Position numbers and translations under genes: made by a program
Source: COE1 sp910588595
Lineage (GTDB): Bacteria > Bacillota > Clostridia > Lachnospirales > Lachnospiraceae
NCBI GenBank assembly: GCA_948957135.1
Contig: CARDBT010000005.1
Location: 42,177 to 106,176, forward strand
Direction: 5' to 3'
Length of the DNA: 64,000 bases
Notes under the pieces: generated by a model
What the model was told of the DNA's origin: nothing
The model's database searches: none
What the model saw: the letters and a program-made list of their open reading frames with translations, nothing else
Shown: positions 25,918-34,849 of the stretch, piece after piece
Position numbering within the stretch: the first letter of the stretch is position 1
Layout: each line of letters begins with the position of its first letter

Positions 25918-26397
25918 ACTTTCCTCCACAAAACCAGTTTTTTTTATAGGGAACAAATCAACACAATAACTAAAAACATCTGCATTTAAGCAATTTTTTT
26001 AGCACAATTATATATTACGCCATAAATAACCCCCCGTACTCCTCATATTTTGCTATTCACTATTTATATATTGCTTTTTTGTGCATACTGTACATTTGTA
26101 CTGATATATTTATGGAAATCCCATCAAAATAACAAAACGGCAAAAAAATCTTTTTATTTTTTTAATAGTTCCTCATATTCTCTTCATATTTCGCCTTATT
26201 TTTTATATTTAACGCATACTTTTGACGATCCGCCTTGTGCAATCTGTATACCTAATATGGTATTCATTTGCAGATATAGCAGTATTCCCCAAAATATCAA
26301 AACCTCTTTCATTTTAATATATAATCGTTTATAATTGTTAACATAGAAAGGTTCATAATATTAATGTATATTATACAACTATTTTGGAAAAAGAACC
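25918..26397. promoter_or_regulatory. divergent AT-rich control region with repeated CYTCATATTY motif
   Basis: This 480-base gap separates the giant binding-protein gene (minus) from the AraC gene (plus) and holds no supported gene. CCTCATATTT (26041-26050), CCTCATATTC (26171-26180) and CTTCATATTT (26182-26191) are three copies of one motif. The last two start exactly 11 bases apart, one helical turn, the usual half-site spacing for AraC-family operators. A TATAAT-like -10 for the minus strand lies at 26007-26012 without a clear -35. The operator assignment is inference. Confidence 0.4.
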
Positions 26398-27453
26398 ATG
26401 CACCTATGTTCGAAAGGGATTGGTAAATCGATGACAAGTCAAGAACCAAAAGACAAGAAACTCAATAGTCAGGACACGAACCCGACTCCATCCGCTCCGG
26501 CCGAACCGATCGACCTGGAGCAGATCAACGGCAGTGACTTTGATTTCTACAGCGCAAACAGCGACTATATCGGATCCACGATGATCAATAAGAACCACGA
26601 GATCGTCAACTACCGCAACAGTTCCACGGTTCGCATCTGGTACAATGAACAGCCGGAGAACTATCCGCTGCACTGGCACAACTCACTTGAGATCATACTG
26701 CCGGTCAGCGACTGCTACTATGTCGTTACAAACGATACCACACACTGCATCCATGAGGGGGAGATCTACTTCATACCGTCAGGTGAACTGCACATTTTAT
26801 ACCCTCCCGCGATTTCAAACGGCGTTCGTTTTGTCTATCTGTTCGACCTTAATGTTATGGCGCATCTAAAAGACTTTGCCGGCATCCAGCCGATGCTGTC
26901 TGCACCATTTCTGATAACAAAGGACAACTCACCCGAGATCTACAGGGATGTTTTTGACCTGTTGATGCAGATGCAGATCGAGTATTTCCGGCAGAACCTA
27001 TACAGTGAACTCACCGTTTACTCCCTGCTGATGACCATGTTTGTAAAACTTGGCACCAACTACTCAAACATGCTCGCCACCGCTGATATCCAAGCCGGAA
27101 AACAGCGGGAGTACATCAAACAGTTCAACGGCTTGTTGGCTTATATCGACGAGCACTACATGGACGCGCTCACGCTCGAGGACATGGCATCATTGATGGG
27201 TTTCAGCAAGTTCCACTTTTCCAGGCTTTTTAAGGATTACACAGGCTGCACTTTCTGCGATTACCTCAATTACAGGCGCATCAAGGCGACCGAGGAACTG
27301 CTGCCTCACCCGGAACTGTCCATCACGGAGATCGCGATGCAGGTAGGATTCTCGAGCATTTCCACCTTTAACCGCCTGTTCCGGCTGTACAAGAAATGCT
27401 CCCCGAGCGAGTACCGCAGCAAGATGTCCATACATTCACTCAGAAAGAAATAG
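26398..27453 (+). CDS. AraC-family transcriptional regulator with cupin sensor
   Basis: The N-terminal half (about 60-200) is a cupin-like sensor: PLHWHNSLEIILPVSDCYYV and IHEGEIYFIPSGELHIL carry the usual His/Glu pattern. The C-terminal 100 residues hold two helix-turn-helix motifs (LEDMASLMGFSKFHFSRLFK and ITEIAMQVGFSSISTFNRLF) ending in SPSEYRSK. A Pro/Ser-rich tail precedes the sensor. The ATG at 26398 has GGAAA seven bases upstream; an in-frame ATG at 26431 is possible but its AGGG is 13 bases away. It is divergent from the long transport operon and probably controls it in response to a sugar. Confidence 0.9.
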   Translation: MHLCSKGIGKSMTSQEPKDKKLNSQDTNPTPSAPAEPIDLEQINGSDFDFYSANSDYIGSTMINKNHEIVNYRNSSTVRIWYNEQPENYPLHWHNSLEIILPVSDCYYVVTNDTTHCIHEGEIYFIPSGELHILYPPAISNGVRFVYLFDLNVMAHLKDFAGIQPMLSAPFLITKDNSPEIYRDVFDLLMQMQIEYFRQNLYSELTVYSLLMTMFVKLGTNYSNMLATADIQAGKQREYIKQFNGLLAYIDEHYMDALTLEDMASLMGFSKFHFSRLFKDYTGCTFCDYLNYRRIKATEELLPHPELSITEIAMQVGFSSISTFNRLFRLYKKCSPSEYRSKMSIHSLRKK

Positions 27454-27478
27454 GAAGAGAAAAAACTCAAATATGTTA

Positions 27479-27508
27479 TTGACGTATTTTGGAATATTAA
27501 GATATAAT
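27479..27508 (+). promoter_or_regulatory. sigma-A promoter for winged-helix regulator
   Basis: TTGACG (27479-27484) and TATAAT (27503-27508) are 18 bases apart, near the vegetative consensus. They lie 61 bases before the ATG at 27569, so that gene can be transcribed independently of the AraC gene. Confidence 0.6.
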
Positions 27509-27568
27509 CATTTTATAGCAGGATCAAACGAAAGAACTGTTTAATATACAACAAAGACAGAGCACAAA

Positions 27569-28369
27569 ATGCTGCACATTAAAAACCTGGACGAAGGGCT
27601 TTCAATATTTAAAGCGCTTGGATCGGAAATCAGAGTTAAAATCATCAAAATACTGCTGGAGAACCACGGCATGAGCATGAATGAACTTGCCAGCCGGCTC
27701 AATATCACAAACGGCGCCCTGACAGGGCATATCAAGAAACTCGAGAACAGTGGTATCGTCACGACCTCCACCGTGTCCACCGGACACAGAAACCTCAAAA
27801 AATGTTCCGTGTTTCTGGACAAGATCCTGATCGATCTCGACACGCGGGAGGACTTTGACAATATCTATCAGACAAGCCTGCGGATAGGTCATTATACGGA
27901 TTACTGCATCTATCCCACCTGCGGGATCGACCAGATCAACATCTCACTGGAGACCGGATCCGAAGCACCCGGTATCAATGATATCTGGTCTTCGGATATT
28001 TCTTTCAAATTAAATGGCAGGAAGATCGCCACATGGACCAGCCCTGGGGATTTCGGTGCTGTACAGGGAATCTTTACCCCTGACTGGTGGTACCCGAACT
28101 GGAACCAGTACGGTCTGTTGAAAATCCTGGTGATAAACCAGACCGGAACCTTCATAGACGGTCTTCAGGTTTCTGATGTGTCTATAAACGAATTTGGGTT
28201 TGATCACCGCAGTACCATCAAACTCAAGCTGGAAGTAGAGGAGGATGCAGAACACGTTGGCGGGCTGACCATATTCGGAAAAAATTTTGGTAATTATAAT
28301 CAGGATATCGATATCCGTATGCATTACAGTCCGATTTCCGGCACTCCAGCCAATCAGGTATCGGAATAG
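27569..28369 (+). CDS. ArsR-like winged-helix regulator with C-terminal beta-sandwich
   Basis: Residues about 10-85 form a winged helix (FKALGSEIRVKIIKILLENH, MNELASRLNITNGALTGHIK). Residues about 100-266 are beta-rich (DQINISLETGSEAPGINDIW, TPDWWYPNWNQYGLLKILV) and look like a ligand-binding jelly roll. This architecture recurs in Firmicute predicted regulators beside arabinose and xylan genes. The ATG at 27569 has only a weak GAG upstream, so translation may be poor or the transcript nearly leaderless in effect. The stop codon lies inside the left arm of a long hairpin. I infer that it senses a sugar and regulates the neighbouring glycoside hydrolase genes. Confidence 0.8.
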   Translation: MLHIKNLDEGLSIFKALGSEIRVKIIKILLENHGMSMNELASRLNITNGALTGHIKKLENSGIVTTSTVSTGHRNLKKCSVFLDKILIDLDTREDFDNIYQTSLRIGHYTDYCIYPTCGIDQINISLETGSEAPGINDIWSSDISFKLNGRKIATWTSPGDFGAVQGIFTPDWWYPNWNQYGLLKILVINQTGTFIDGLQVSDVSINEFGFDHRSTIKLKLEVEEDAEHVGGLTIFGKNFGNYNQDIDIRMHYSPISGTPANQVSE

Positions 28370-28429
28370 ATGGGAAAACAAAAACCACCGGTTTAAAACT
28401 GGTGGTTTTTGTTTTCCCATCTATTCCGA
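28361..28429. terminator. 29-bp perfect hairpin, bidirectional terminator
   Basis: The arms 28361-28389 and 28401-28429 are perfectly complementary, with an 11-base loop. The right arm contains GGTGGTTTTTG, a GC stem followed by T residues on the plus strand, and the left arm gives the mirror arrangement on the minus strand. The stop codon at 28367-28369 is within the stem. It separates the regulator gene from the decayed minus-strand genes. Confidence 0.8.
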
Positions 28430-28433
28430 TATA

Positions 28434-28851
28434 TTAGAGCGTGTTTGACAAGCTGCCCTGTCTTTCCGTCGAGTTTGGCAAACACGGGGAACAGCCACAG
28501 CCCCCAGATCAGGAACAGGAAACAGATGACACCGCTGACGATGAACATTACTTTCGAAAATACGTTCCCCTATCGATACCAGAACAGCATGTCGGCTGTC
28601 ATGATGGCACTGCACAGCAAAATGCACAGCCAGACAGGTGTTATCTGCAGGAAATTCTTCCTGAAACTGGCAAAAAAGCGTTTCATGACATATCCGTCGC
28701 CACATCGGATCGATGTGATGCTGACATAATATGCCGCGGTCGTCGCCGCCCCCGCTGTGACAACAGGGAGGCAGCACAGCAACCATATGACATTGAGGAT
28801 GATCAGATCCGTCATCTTGTTCAAAAAAGCTATGACCGGTGAATTTGACAT
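28434..28851 (-). pseudogene. YesL/DUF624-family membrane protein, interrupted and truncated
   Basis: The N-terminal 93 residues (MTDLIILNVIWLLCCLPVVT, AAYYVSITSIRCG, VMKRFFASFRKNFLQITP) are typical of YesL (DUF624), a membrane protein found beside CUT1 transporters. An in-frame TAG at 28570-28572 interrupts it. The same frame then continues with recognisable family sequence (GNVFSKVMFIVSGVICFLFL, FPVFAKLDGKTGQLVKHAL) and stops at the hairpin, so the last third is missing. A GTG or ATG restart after the stop could yield only a fragment. It follows two other broken genes of the same kind of cassette. Confidence 0.75.
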
Positions 28852-28865
28852 AATATAAACCCCGC

Positions 28866-29160
28866 TTATTTGATACCGCTGATCGCCACGGACTCGATGA
28901 TCACCCTCTGGAAACAGAAGAACAGTGTGATCGTCGGCAGCATGGCGATGACAGATGCCGCCATGATCAGCGCGTAGTCGCTCTGGATCGAGTAGTATGT
29001 ATTGAAAGACCGGATCACGACCTGCAGTGTCCAGTTCTTCTCGCTTCTAAGGAATATTGTAGGCGCCAGGTAATCGTTCCAGATCCCCATAAACCACAGC
29101 GTGAGCTGCGTTCCGACAGCGCCCTTCATCAGCGAGAAGAAGATCTGCAGGAGTTTGATA
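28866..29160 (-). pseudogene. C-terminal fragment of a MalG-type sugar permease
   Basis: The frame reads LLQIFFSLMKGAVGTQ, then MGIWNDYLAPTIFLRSEKNW, and ends VIIESVAISGIK, the normal C-terminus of a CUT1 permease. About two thirds of the gene is missing at the 5' side, where it is joined near 29155-29165 to a GH43 fragment in another frame. It is 14 bases upstream of the YesL fragment, the expected order in a functional cassette. A short product from an internal ATG (29129) would not be a working permease. Confidence 0.8.
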
Positions 29161-29460
29161 TGTGCCAGTCATGGCTCGTAGAAAAATACATCACCCATTT
29201 TCCCATCCTCTCGTTGTAGATCACATCGGGCGCCCACACGGCGTTCCCGCCCTCCACGTAGTTCCCCACATAGGCGAAAGCCGCCATCTCCTTGTCTAAC
29301 AGATTGTCAAAAAGCAAATTGCTGCCGTTCACCCCGCTCGCAAAAGACTTCCATTTCACCAGGTCCGTGCTCTCCGCCGCCTCCATATGCGATCCAAAAT
29401 ATAGTAATTTTCCTCCGACTTCACGATCAAGGGATCTGCACGGATATCCCGATGGCTGCA
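29153..29460 (-). pseudogene. GH43 fragment with frameshift and deleted 3' end
   Basis: The reading frame gives FGSHMEAAESTDLVKWKSFA, GNYVEGGNAVWAPDVIYNER and WVMYFSTSHDW, which is the N-terminal part of a family 43 glycosidase. The catalytic-base segment DPLIVKSEENYYI is present just upstream but in a different frame. The shift falls in the A/T run GAAAATTACTATATTTTGG near 29393-29412. After SHDW the sequence passes into the permease fragment. The rest of the enzyme is lost. Confidence 0.75.
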
Positions 29461-29490
29461 TTCTTCTGCTCCACCTCCTCCGCGATCGTC

Positions 29491-31104
29491 CTACCGCCGG
29501 GATGAATCATACTTAAACCCAGAAAAGCCTGCCCTGCCGCCTGTCTGCGCCGTCGCATAGACGAACAGTCCGAACCGGCAGCCCGCAAAGTGATCCAGTT
29601 TGAAATACAGCTTCTGCACCGCGCCGATCTGCTGCCATGTGCCGCCGTCGCCATCCCCTTTATAATAGAAGAAACGCGCCTCGTCCTTCATCTGTGCAAA
29701 GTCCGCCTCGATCCGCAGGCGCACCGTGCTGTGCTGTCCGATCCGCACAGCCTCCCACTCCGTCCCCGCCAGATCATCCTCCGGCAGCGCCTGCATGGAA
29801 TCATCCACAGCCCGCCTGCCCTTCATAACGACATAGAATCCGTCCTCCCTGCGCGTCACCGCAGCCATGCCGTAGCATCCCTGCAGCGCGCAGATCCCTG
29901 CGTGATCCCCCACTTTCAGCGCGCCCGCATCCACTGTTACCTCCGCCGCACACTGCGGGAAGAGCATGCGCTGTGTCAGTATATTGGACGCCTGCAGCAG
30001 GCTCTGGCATATTGTTCCGGTCTCGACCCAGAGGACGCCACGCTCCGTGTCTCGCCCGATCAGGTTCAGATCCGGCTCGTGGTTGAACTGCCACACACTT
30101 TTCAAGCCGTAGCATCCGTACTGCTCCTGCTCTGTCTCCTCCGGAAGACCGGACGCTTTCCTGAAATCATCGCTCTGCACCAGCGGGACGTATGTGTGCT
30201 TTTCCTCAGGACAAGGGATTTCAAACTGTTGTGGTATGCGCCTGTCCCTGCCAAATACCGGATAGTCCGCCTCCCATGTGACAGGCACCAGCACCGGAAT
30301 CCTGCCGACTGCGCCGTGATCCTGGAACAGCACTGCATACCAATCTCCGCCGGGCGTGTCCACGATCCCTCCCTGTGCCACACCCTGACCGCAGTACCCC
30401 CTGTCGTCGACCAGAACGTCTCCCCCGGAAAACGTGCCGTCGATGGTATCTGCCACAAAGCACGCCTCCGTGCGCATCCACCTGTCCCGCAGGGAATGGA
30501 TAAAGAACAGATAGTACTTTCCGTTTATTTTGTAAAAGTGCGTCCCCTCATACCCAAGTCCCGGGTGCCCTGCATCGCTGACCGCCAGACGGTGCAGCCC
30601 GCCCGCAAGGGGCGCCGTCAGTCCGGCATTGAGCTGTGTGATATAGATATCCTTGCCCCCGTATGCGATGTACGCGTCGTCCCCGTCAAACAAGAGGGAA
30701 CAGTCGTGGTAAAAGCCCTCGATCTGATGCTTTTCCCACGGTCCGGCGATCGCGCCTGACGTGTACAGATAGGTCTTACCCGTATCGTTTGCGACAAAGC
30801 AGACATAAAACTTATCCTTGTGATAGCGCAGGGACGCCGCCCACATGCCCTTGCCGTACACGTTTTGTCCGCCCTCCAGCCGCTGCCCGGGCGTGCTGTC
30901 CAGACGGTCGTACACAAATGCCGCGTGCTCCCAGTTCACCAGGTCGTACGAGCGCAGAATCTCCCCGCCCGGCATGAAATGCATGGTCGTCGACACCATA
31001 TAATAAATATCCCCGACACGTATCACATCGGGATCGGGATAATCCAGTCTTGTGATCGGATTGACCTCTGCGTCCTGTATTTGAATCTTACTCTCCATGT
31101 TCAT
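29491..31104 (-). CDS. GH43 beta-xylosidase/arabinofuranosidase with C-terminal lectin-like domain
   Basis: The 537-residue enzyme carries the family 43 propeller: TRLDYPDPDVIRVGDIYYMV with the base Asp, then HFMPGGEILRSYDLVNWEHA, HDCSLLFDGDDAYIAYGG and GLGYEGTHFYKINGKYYLFF with the acid Glu. Residues about 340-535 form the concanavalin-like beta-sandwich common in GH43 xylosidases (FKLDHFAGCRFGLFVYATAQ). The motif set fits the subfamily 12-like members. There is no signal peptide, so it should act on imported xylo- or arabinoxylo-oligosaccharides. The ATG at 31102-31104 follows AGGAGAAGC. It lies 24 bases downstream of the ABC exporter pair. Confidence 0.87.
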   Translation of the reverse strand: MNMESKIQIQDAEVNPITRLDYPDPDVIRVGDIYYMVSTTMHFMPGGEILRSYDLVNWEHAAFVYDRLDSTPGQRLEGGQNVYGKGMWAASLRYHKDKFYVCFVANDTGKTYLYTSGAIAGPWEKHQIEGFYHDCSLLFDGDDAYIAYGGKDIYITQLNAGLTAPLAGGLHRLAVSDAGHPGLGYEGTHFYKINGKYYLFFIHSLRDRWMRTEACFVADTIDGTFSGGDVLVDDRGYCGQGVAQGGIVDTPGGDWYAVLFQDHGAVGRIPVLVPVTWEADYPVFGRDRRIPQQFEIPCPEEKHTYVPLVQSDDFRKASGLPEETEQEQYGCYGLKSVWQFNHEPDLNLIGRDTERGVLWVETGTICQSLLQASNILTQRMLFPQCAAEVTVDAGALKVGDHAGICALQGCYGMAAVTRREDGFYVVMKGRRAVDDSMQALPEDDLAGTEWEAVRIGQHSTVRLRIEADFAQMKDEARFFYYKGDGDGGTWQQIGAVQKLYFKLDHFAGCRFGLFVYATAQTGGRAGFSGFKYDSSRR

Positions 31105-31127
31105 ATGCTTCTCCTATTTCAATTTGT

Positions 31128-32945
31128 CTAATTCATAGCGCCCTGATCTACATAGTACTGCGCCTGTGCGTGGAACATTTCCGCGTAGATCCCGCCCTCG
31201 CGCACCACAAGCTCGTCGTGCGTGCCGTATTCTTTGACGGTGTCCTCCGCAAAGACCGCGATATGGTCGCAGAAACGGCAGCTCGACAGGCGGTGCGAGA
31301 TGTAGATCGCCGTCTTGCCGCCCACCAGCGTGTGGAACTGTCTGTAGATCTCGTACTCCGCGATCGGGTCGAGCGCCGCCGTCGGCTCGTCCAGGATGAC
31401 GATCGGCGCATCCCGGTACAGTGCCCTGCTGATCGCTGTCTTCTGCTGCTGGCCGCCTGAGAGCTCCACGCCCTTCTCGTCAAAACTCTTGTAGATCGTC
31501 GTGTCAAGCCCGTCGGCAAGTTTCTGCGCGTCCTCGTACAGCCCGGTCTGTGTGAGCACCTGCTCGAGCCGCTTTTCGTCGACAGTCTCAAGTCCCGGCG
31601 CCACGTTCTCCCGCAGGCTGAACGCAAAGAGCTTGAAATCCTGAAACACCACCGCAAAGAGCTTTCGGTACTCCTCTTCCGCGTACTCCATGATGTTGAC
31701 GCCGTCAATGCAGATCTCGCCTTCCGTCACCTCATACAGACGGCACAGCAGCTTGATGAAAGTCGTCTTTCCCGCGCCGTTTAAGCCCACGATCGAGAGG
31801 TGCTCCCCCTGCCTGATTGTGAGGTTTAAGTGGCGCAGCACATACTTCTCCGAACGCGGATAGCGGAAGCTCACGTCGCGGAATGTGATCACATGCCCGT
31901 CTGCACCTGTGTCCACCAGACTGCGCTCCCCTGTCTGCATCGCCGCCGGATAATTCAGAAACAGAATGAACTGATACGCATATCCGCAGCGCTTTTTGAT
32001 ATCCATCGCGTTGAAAATGATATTATGCAGGCTGTTGTAGAGCTGCGTCGCCGACAGCGTGCACATGGTAAAATCACCCACAGATATCACCCTGCGAACG
32101 GCAAGCAGACCGATATAGAGATAGCTGATACCGTCGCGCAGCACATTCACAACGTCAATGCCCCAGTTGTACCGCATCTGCGTAAGCGCCTGCCCCTGCC
32201 AGGTGTCTGTCATCTGATCCGACTGTTCCTTTGCCTTGTCCCCCATCATCCGGCTGCTGTCGTACAGACGGATATCCTTTCCATACTGGAACGTTGCCAG
32301 CTGGAACAGTACGTAGCTGAAAATGCGGTTGATTTTGGAGAGCTTGAGAAAGTTCCTTGCCTCGATCCCATTGTTGCGCGCTACCAGCCACGAGATCAGC
32401 AGAAGGGCGATCAACTGGACCGGCAGCAGCAGCGGGCATCTGGTAAAGATCAGCATCGTCACGCCAAAGAGCACCGCCGCATTCAGCACGATCCGATAAA
32501 CACAGTCGAGAATGCCGACCACGCCGCCGCTGTACCACGACATGCCCTCCCGCGCCTTGTTGAGCTGGTCGAGCGCGTCGGGATCCTCCGTGTGCTCGTA
32601 ATCCATCTGCATCGCATGTTCGGCAAGCATCACGTCACAGTACTCTTTGAACCACTCGTCAAGTTCCCCTTTCGTGCGCTCCGCCACGCTGTTCGTCACC
32701 CGCACCAGCGCGCCCATCCCGACGTCCAGCGCAGCGTACAGGACGAGCAGCTGCAGATGTTCCGACAGCGCCGCCCCCTTCGTCACCAGCAGCAGTTCGT
32801 CGAGCAGCAGCTTGGGGATCAGCACATTCTTCATCGTGGTGGCGGCGTTTCCGACAAACAGTATCAGATAACTGGCAAACAGCGCGGGTTTCTCCCGCCA
32901 TGCGACGCGCAGCATAAATGCAATCGTCCTTCTCACCTCACGCAT
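31128..32945 (-). CDS. ABC exporter half-transporter, second of a pair
   Basis: This 605-residue protein has an N-terminal six-helix export domain (CAWREKPALF-like start, LFASYLILFVGNAATTMKN) fused to an ATPase. Walker A is VGLNGAGKTTFIKLL, the signature is LSGGQQQKTAISRALY, and Walker B is IVILDEPTAALD with the catalytic Glu. The switch His is in ISHRLSS. The ATG at 32943-32945 follows GGAGGAGGTGC, and the start overlaps the upstream partner's stop by 8 bases, so the two are co-translated and probably form a heterodimer. The substrate is unknown: peptide, lipid or glycolipid are all possible. Its place inside a xylan locus is unusual. Confidence 0.85.
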   Translation of the reverse strand: MREVRRTIAFMLRVAWREKPALFASYLILFVGNAATTMKNVLIPKLLLDELLLVTKGAALSEHLQLLVLYAALDVGMGALVRVTNSVAERTKGELDEWFKEYCDVMLAEHAMQMDYEHTEDPDALDQLNKAREGMSWYSGGVVGILDCVYRIVLNAAVLFGVTMLIFTRCPLLLPVQLIALLLISWLVARNNGIEARNFLKLSKINRIFSYVLFQLATFQYGKDIRLYDSSRMMGDKAKEQSDQMTDTWQGQALTQMRYNWGIDVVNVLRDGISYLYIGLLAVRRVISVGDFTMCTLSATQLYNSLHNIIFNAMDIKKRCGYAYQFILFLNYPAAMQTGERSLVDTGADGHVITFRDVSFRYPRSEKYVLRHLNLTIRQGEHLSIVGLNGAGKTTFIKLLCRLYEVTEGEICIDGVNIMEYAEEEYRKLFAVVFQDFKLFAFSLRENVAPGLETVDEKRLEQVLTQTGLYEDAQKLADGLDTTIYKSFDEKGVELSGGQQQKTAISRALYRDAPIVILDEPTAALDPIAEYEIYRQFHTLVGGKTAIYISHRLSSCRFCDHIAVFAEDTVKEYGTHDELVVREGGIYAEMFHAQAQYYVDQGAMN

Positions 32946-34776
32946 GATTCTGCACCTCCTCCACATAATACTGTGCCTGTATGCGGAACATCTCCGCGTA
33001 CTTTCCATCCTGTTCCATCAGCGTGTCATGGGTGCCAAGCTCCGCAAGCTTTCCGTCCACAAACATCGCCACCCTGTCACAGAAGCGCGTCGAGCTCAGC
33101 CGGTGGCTGATATAGACCGCCGATTTCCCGCCGATCAACCTGTCAAAGTCCTCGTACAGACGGCTCTCCGCCAGCGCGTCGAGCGCCGCCGTCGGCTCGT
33201 CGAGCACCACGATCGGTGCGTCCTTGTACAGTGCCCGCGCAAGCGCCAGCTTCTGCCGCTCACCGCCGGACAGATCCACGCCGTCGTCATAGATGACCTT
33301 CAGCATCTGCGTGTTCACGCCACCCGGCAGCTCGGCAACCTTCTCCGAAAGCCCCGCATCCCGCAGGCGCGCCTCCGCTTTTGCACAGTCCGTCTCCTCA
33401 GGCGGCTGCATGGACACATTCTCGGCGAGCGGGAACGCGAACAGCTCCACCGTCTGGAATGCCGGCGCAAACAGCTTGTAATAGCTGTGCTTGTTGTACG
33501 CTTTCACATTGACGCCATTCAGGAAGATCTCTCCTTCTGTCGGCTCATAGAGACGCAGCAGCAGCTTGATAAAAGTCGATTTCCCTGCCCCGTTCAGCCC
33601 GACCACGGCAAGCCGCTCCCCCGCCTTCAAAGTCAGATCCAGGTGCTCCAGGGCATACCGCTCCGCCTTGGGATAGCGGAAGGACACATCGCGGAACGTA
33701 AACTCATAGTCCGCCGACACGGGCACCGGTATACCGCCGACATCCTCGTCACCGCCGTCAAAGTCCATGAAACTTCGGTAATCATCGACCTCCCTGCTCC
33801 TTGCGATCAAGTTGGCGCCCCCCCGCATGACACTCCACACCGCATCCGCAAAAGCGTTGTAGGAAGCAATGTACAGCGTGAAACTGCCGAGCGTCATCCT
33901 GCCGGTCACAACCGAGTAGATCAGCCACGCATAGATCAATCCCTGGCTGAGGATCAGCGTATTGACCGTGAACAGCTTGTGGCGCTGCCATATGCGCTCG
34001 TGGGTCCGCTGCTTCTCAAAGCGCTCCGCCATCAGATCCCGGTATTTCTGCAGCAGCCACCCCGTCAGCCCAAACATGCGGATATCCTTCGCAGATGCAA
34101 AATCCGTCGCGGTGTTGTCCATATATCTTTGTTTGCGCCACCATGTGGAGAGCTTATCCCACACCTGCTCTTTGTCCGCCTTTGAGATGCGGTTAAAATA
34201 CCAGAAATCCAAAACGAGCGTGATGAGCAGCGGGTTTGCCACCCCCAATATGAAAAATCCTGCCACTGCCACGCTCAGGTTCATGAGCAGATCCGCCATC
34301 TCGTGGATCATCCCCTCCAGACCGGAATTGTTGTTTGACACTGCCCGCTCCGCTTTCTGGCAGCAGTCCATCACATCGCTGTCCTCGAGATGCTCATAGT
34401 CGATGCGCATGATCTTGAGATTCTTCTCCTGTATCATCTTCATTCTGATATTGATAAACCGCCACCATCGATCATTGTAGTAAAACGTCTGGAGCAGTGC
34501 CGTCACAAGCCGGGCTGCACAGAAGACGCCGATGATCCAGACCAGCCGCTCCCCCGCGCTCTGTCCTGTGATGCTGTCAACGACGATCTTGGACAAAAAT
34601 CCCCACAGATACTGCGAAAACGGCGCGCAGACAGCCCCAAGCAGAAACAGCAGGAGGACATGACTGTCCACCCGCACGATATTTTTCAGCATGTATCTGA
34701 TGTTGCTCAGCACACCGTATTCCACATGCAGCGGATTTTTTTCCGCTTCTTTTTCCTTTTTTTTGCCTTTTTTCAT
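32938..34776 (-). CDS. ABC exporter half-transporter, first of a pair
   Basis: This 612-residue partner starts with a lysine-rich tail (MKKGKKKEKEAEKNPLHVEY) before the membrane domain. Its ATPase has VVGLNGAGKSTFIKLLLRLY, LSGGERQKLALARALYKDAP, VVLDEPTAALD and ISHRLSS, so its nucleotide site also looks complete. The ATG at 34774-34776 follows AAAGGGGATTTGG; 24 extra in-frame codons upstream lack a site. It lies 73 bases downstream of the SGNH esterase gene. Both ATP sites appear intact, unlike many heterodimers with one degenerate site. Direction (export) is inferred from the fused architecture. Confidence 0.85.
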   Translation of the reverse strand: MKKGKKKEKEAEKNPLHVEYGVLSNIRYMLKNIVRVDSHVLLLFLLGAVCAPFSQYLWGFLSKIVVDSITGQSAGERLVWIIGVFCAARLVTALLQTFYYNDRWWRFINIRMKMIQEKNLKIMRIDYEHLEDSDVMDCCQKAERAVSNNNSGLEGMIHEMADLLMNLSVAVAGFFILGVANPLLITLVLDFWYFNRISKADKEQVWDKLSTWWRKQRYMDNTATDFASAKDIRMFGLTGWLLQKYRDLMAERFEKQRTHERIWQRHKLFTVNTLILSQGLIYAWLIYSVVTGRMTLGSFTLYIASYNAFADAVWSVMRGGANLIARSREVDDYRSFMDFDGGDEDVGGIPVPVSADYEFTFRDVSFRYPKAERYALEHLDLTLKAGERLAVVGLNGAGKSTFIKLLLRLYEPTEGEIFLNGVNVKAYNKHSYYKLFAPAFQTVELFAFPLAENVSMQPPEETDCAKAEARLRDAGLSEKVAELPGGVNTQMLKVIYDDGVDLSGGERQKLALARALYKDAPIVVLDEPTAALDALAESRLYEDFDRLIGGKSAVYISHRLSSTRFCDRVAMFVDGKLAELGTHDTLMEQDGKYAEMFRIQAQYYVEEVQNHA

Positions 34777-34849
34777 GATCCAAATCCCCTTTGCCCATCT
34801 CCATGACGGCATTTTCTCCCGCCTCATTAAAATGTGGAACAGTACCAAA

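Noticed and set aside
28436..28448. Copy of the AGAGCGTGTTTGA word as evidence of an insertion-sequence end
   Set aside because: Here the word is explained by YesL coding sequence (QLVKHAL on the minus strand), so sharing it with 55943-55955 may be chance; no inverted or target repeats are visible.
31830..33110. Plus-strand open frame of about 426 codons opposite the exporter genes
   Set aside because: Same kind of shadow; His- and Arg-rich low-information product without start signals.
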